Below, piece by piece: positions 63,124 to 64,000 of a stretch of DNA of 64,000 bases. A program made the position numbers and the translations under genes. Source of the DNA: RH2-MAG17b sp035945515. GTDB lineage: Bacteria > Acidobacteriota > Terriglobia > UBA7540. Position 1 is the first letter of the stretch, and the number at the start of each line of letters is the position of its first letter. Location: the NCBI GenBank assembly GCA_035945515.1, contig DASZAE010000032.1:62001-126000 (forward strand), in the 5' to 3' direction. Below the pieces are notes generated by a model. It saw only the letters and a list, made by a program, of their open reading frames with translations, did not search any database and had not been told where the DNA came from.

Positions 63124-64000
63124 ATGCGCTGGATCATCACAGTGGAATGCATCGGAGATGACGACGAGAAATCTACGATCACGCTGGGTACGATTGGGCG
63201 AGCAGCCGACAGCACGGTCACTGAAAACGTTGGAGTCAACTTGCGGGAGTCGAAAAAAGTTCTGCCCCACCTGCAGGAAACGGTCGTCGGCCAGCAGTTG
63301 CAAGAGCATTGTGAACAAAAGAGAAAGTGTCCGAATTGCAGCGCCAGGCATACGGTCAAGCATTCCCGGCACCGGTGCTTGGATACCGTCCTGGGAACCG
63401 TTCGGGTCGAGGCCCCACGATATCAACCTTGCTGCTGCCGTTCGGGATCTGGCATCTCGATCCCGATTTCTGAACTGCTTCCGGAGAGGACAACGCCCGA
63501 ATTGCTCCACCTGCAGGGGACCCTCGGCGCGCAGATTTCCTACCCAAGGTGGCCGCCCTGCCGCGGGAACTTCTGGCGCCAACGGGCGGAACGACTCACA
63601 CCATGACGCGTAACCGTGTCGTAGCTATTGGCGAGCTGATCGACGAAGAGATTCGGCAGGAAATCACGGAGAATCGAACAGCCGATAAGCCTGCGAAGCA
63701 GATGGTCGTTGGCATCGGCGGAGCTTTCGTCAAGGGCCGCTGTCCGACAGATCTGGCCAGCTTGGAGATTATCACGGCGCGAATTGAGACGGAAACTGGC
63801 CCGGGCAAGATGCTTGCGATCGTGCGAGATCGTGACAGACAGGCCAGGCAACAGCTCCAGGCATTGCTGCGCCGATGCGGACGGGCTTCGGAAACAAGGG
63901 TTCGCGTCCTCTCAGACGGTGAAGAGGGGATACGGTCGATGGTGGGCCGCTGGTTCAACGCGAATTAGCAGCACATTTTAGATTGGTACCATATCGCGCG
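63124..64000 (+). pseudogene. ISKra4-family transposase, broken, runs off window
   Basis: The first frame (63124-63606) has the Cys-rich N-terminal zinc region (CPNCSARHTVKHSRHR, then RVEAPRYQPCCC) and SELLPERTTPELLHLQ. The second frame (from about 63549) continues with TTHTMTRNRVVAIGELID, VGIGGAFVKG, then GEEGIRSMVGRWFNAN, the ISKra4 order. A frameshift near 63545-63560 and a TAG at 63966-63968, before QHILDWYHIA, both break it. The C-terminus lies outside the window. Confidence 0.8.

Noticed and set aside
62633..63613. Long 326-aa plus-strand frame
   Set aside because: It is only the restored istB frame running on through the downstream gene and ISKra4. The composition is Arg/Ser-rich and no start site supports it.
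1..64000. tRNA or rRNA genes, or a tRNA att site
   Set aside because: I saw no cloverleaf-like sequence or conserved rRNA stretch. Reading by eye may miss a tRNA.

Overview
Overall. The window looks like a large plasmid-like or integrative element in a Gram-negative soil bacterium, flanked by host-type genes. My best guess for the host phylum is Acidobacteriota. The guess rests on moderate-to-high GC, the large secreted YD-repeat protein with a small secreted partner, the DUF362/prenyltransferase-repeat pair, and the style of the hypothetical proteins. No rRNA, tRNA or marker gene is present to confirm it.

Layout. (1) 1-5.1 kb, left flank: a minus-strand operon of a secreted YD/RHS-repeat protein and a secreted partner, an AraC-type regulator, and a stretch of weak coding signal. 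(2) 5.2-7.4 kb: RNase HI, an AHSA1/SRPBCC protein and a complete 720-bp IS1595-type insertion sequence. (3) 7.4-15.4 kb: start of the element backbone, with a TOTE-type archaeo-eukaryotic primase, many small conserved genes, a stand-alone TSCPD (NrdJ C-terminal) protein, a multi-span membrane protein, a PLD nuclease broken by a 106-bp MITE, and an HTH plus TIR-like gene pair. (4) 15.5-22.2 kb: a ClpB-like AAA+ gene (damaged), a sliding clamp (DnaN), DUF1257, DUF2997, a radical-SAM activase, an AAA+ protein whose Walker B segment precedes Walker A, and a coiled-coil protein. (5) 22.6-33.6 kb: SSB, DUF6878/DUF6915/Uma2/DUF72 genes, a minus-strand block with a family B DNA polymerase and a degenerate RecA-like ATPase, then a recombination directionality factor, a PD-(D/E)XK nuclease and a coiled-coil protein. 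(6) 33.7-38.7 kb: a PRTRC cassette (E, C, 74-aa protein, F, B, ThiF) bracketed by two toxin-antitoxin modules. C is a ubiquitin-like protein ending in Gly, ThiF is E1-like, and B is E2-like with a plausible catalytic Cys. (7) 38.7-53 kb: a J-domain-like protein, two DUF6094 methyltransferase paralogues separated by a Tn554-like triplet (two tyrosine recombinases and a CHC2/TOPRIM primase-like protein), an SNF2-type helicase and small genes. (8) 53-64 kb, right flank: a GH79 fragment, GNAT, DUF362, a prenyltransferase-repeat protein, a 2 x 278-bp tandem repeat, a MoxR ATPase cut short by a serine-recombinase remnant, a methyltransferase, and decayed IS256, IS21 and ISKra4 copies.

How the parts work together. 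The backbone carries most of a replisome: two primase-like proteins, a PolB, a clamp, SSB, RNase H and helicase-type ATPases. It also has recombination functions (RDF, exonuclease-like nuclease, RecA-like protein), modification methylases, addiction modules, and a ubiquitin-like conjugation cassette of unknown function. No ParA/ParB, conjugation or virion genes are visible, so plasmid, ICE and phage-plasmid all remain open.

Caution. Several genes carry single lesions: the ClpB-like gene, DUF72, PolB, a PIN toxin, IstA, IstB and the ISKra4 transposase. Some may be assembly errors rather than real pseudogenes.
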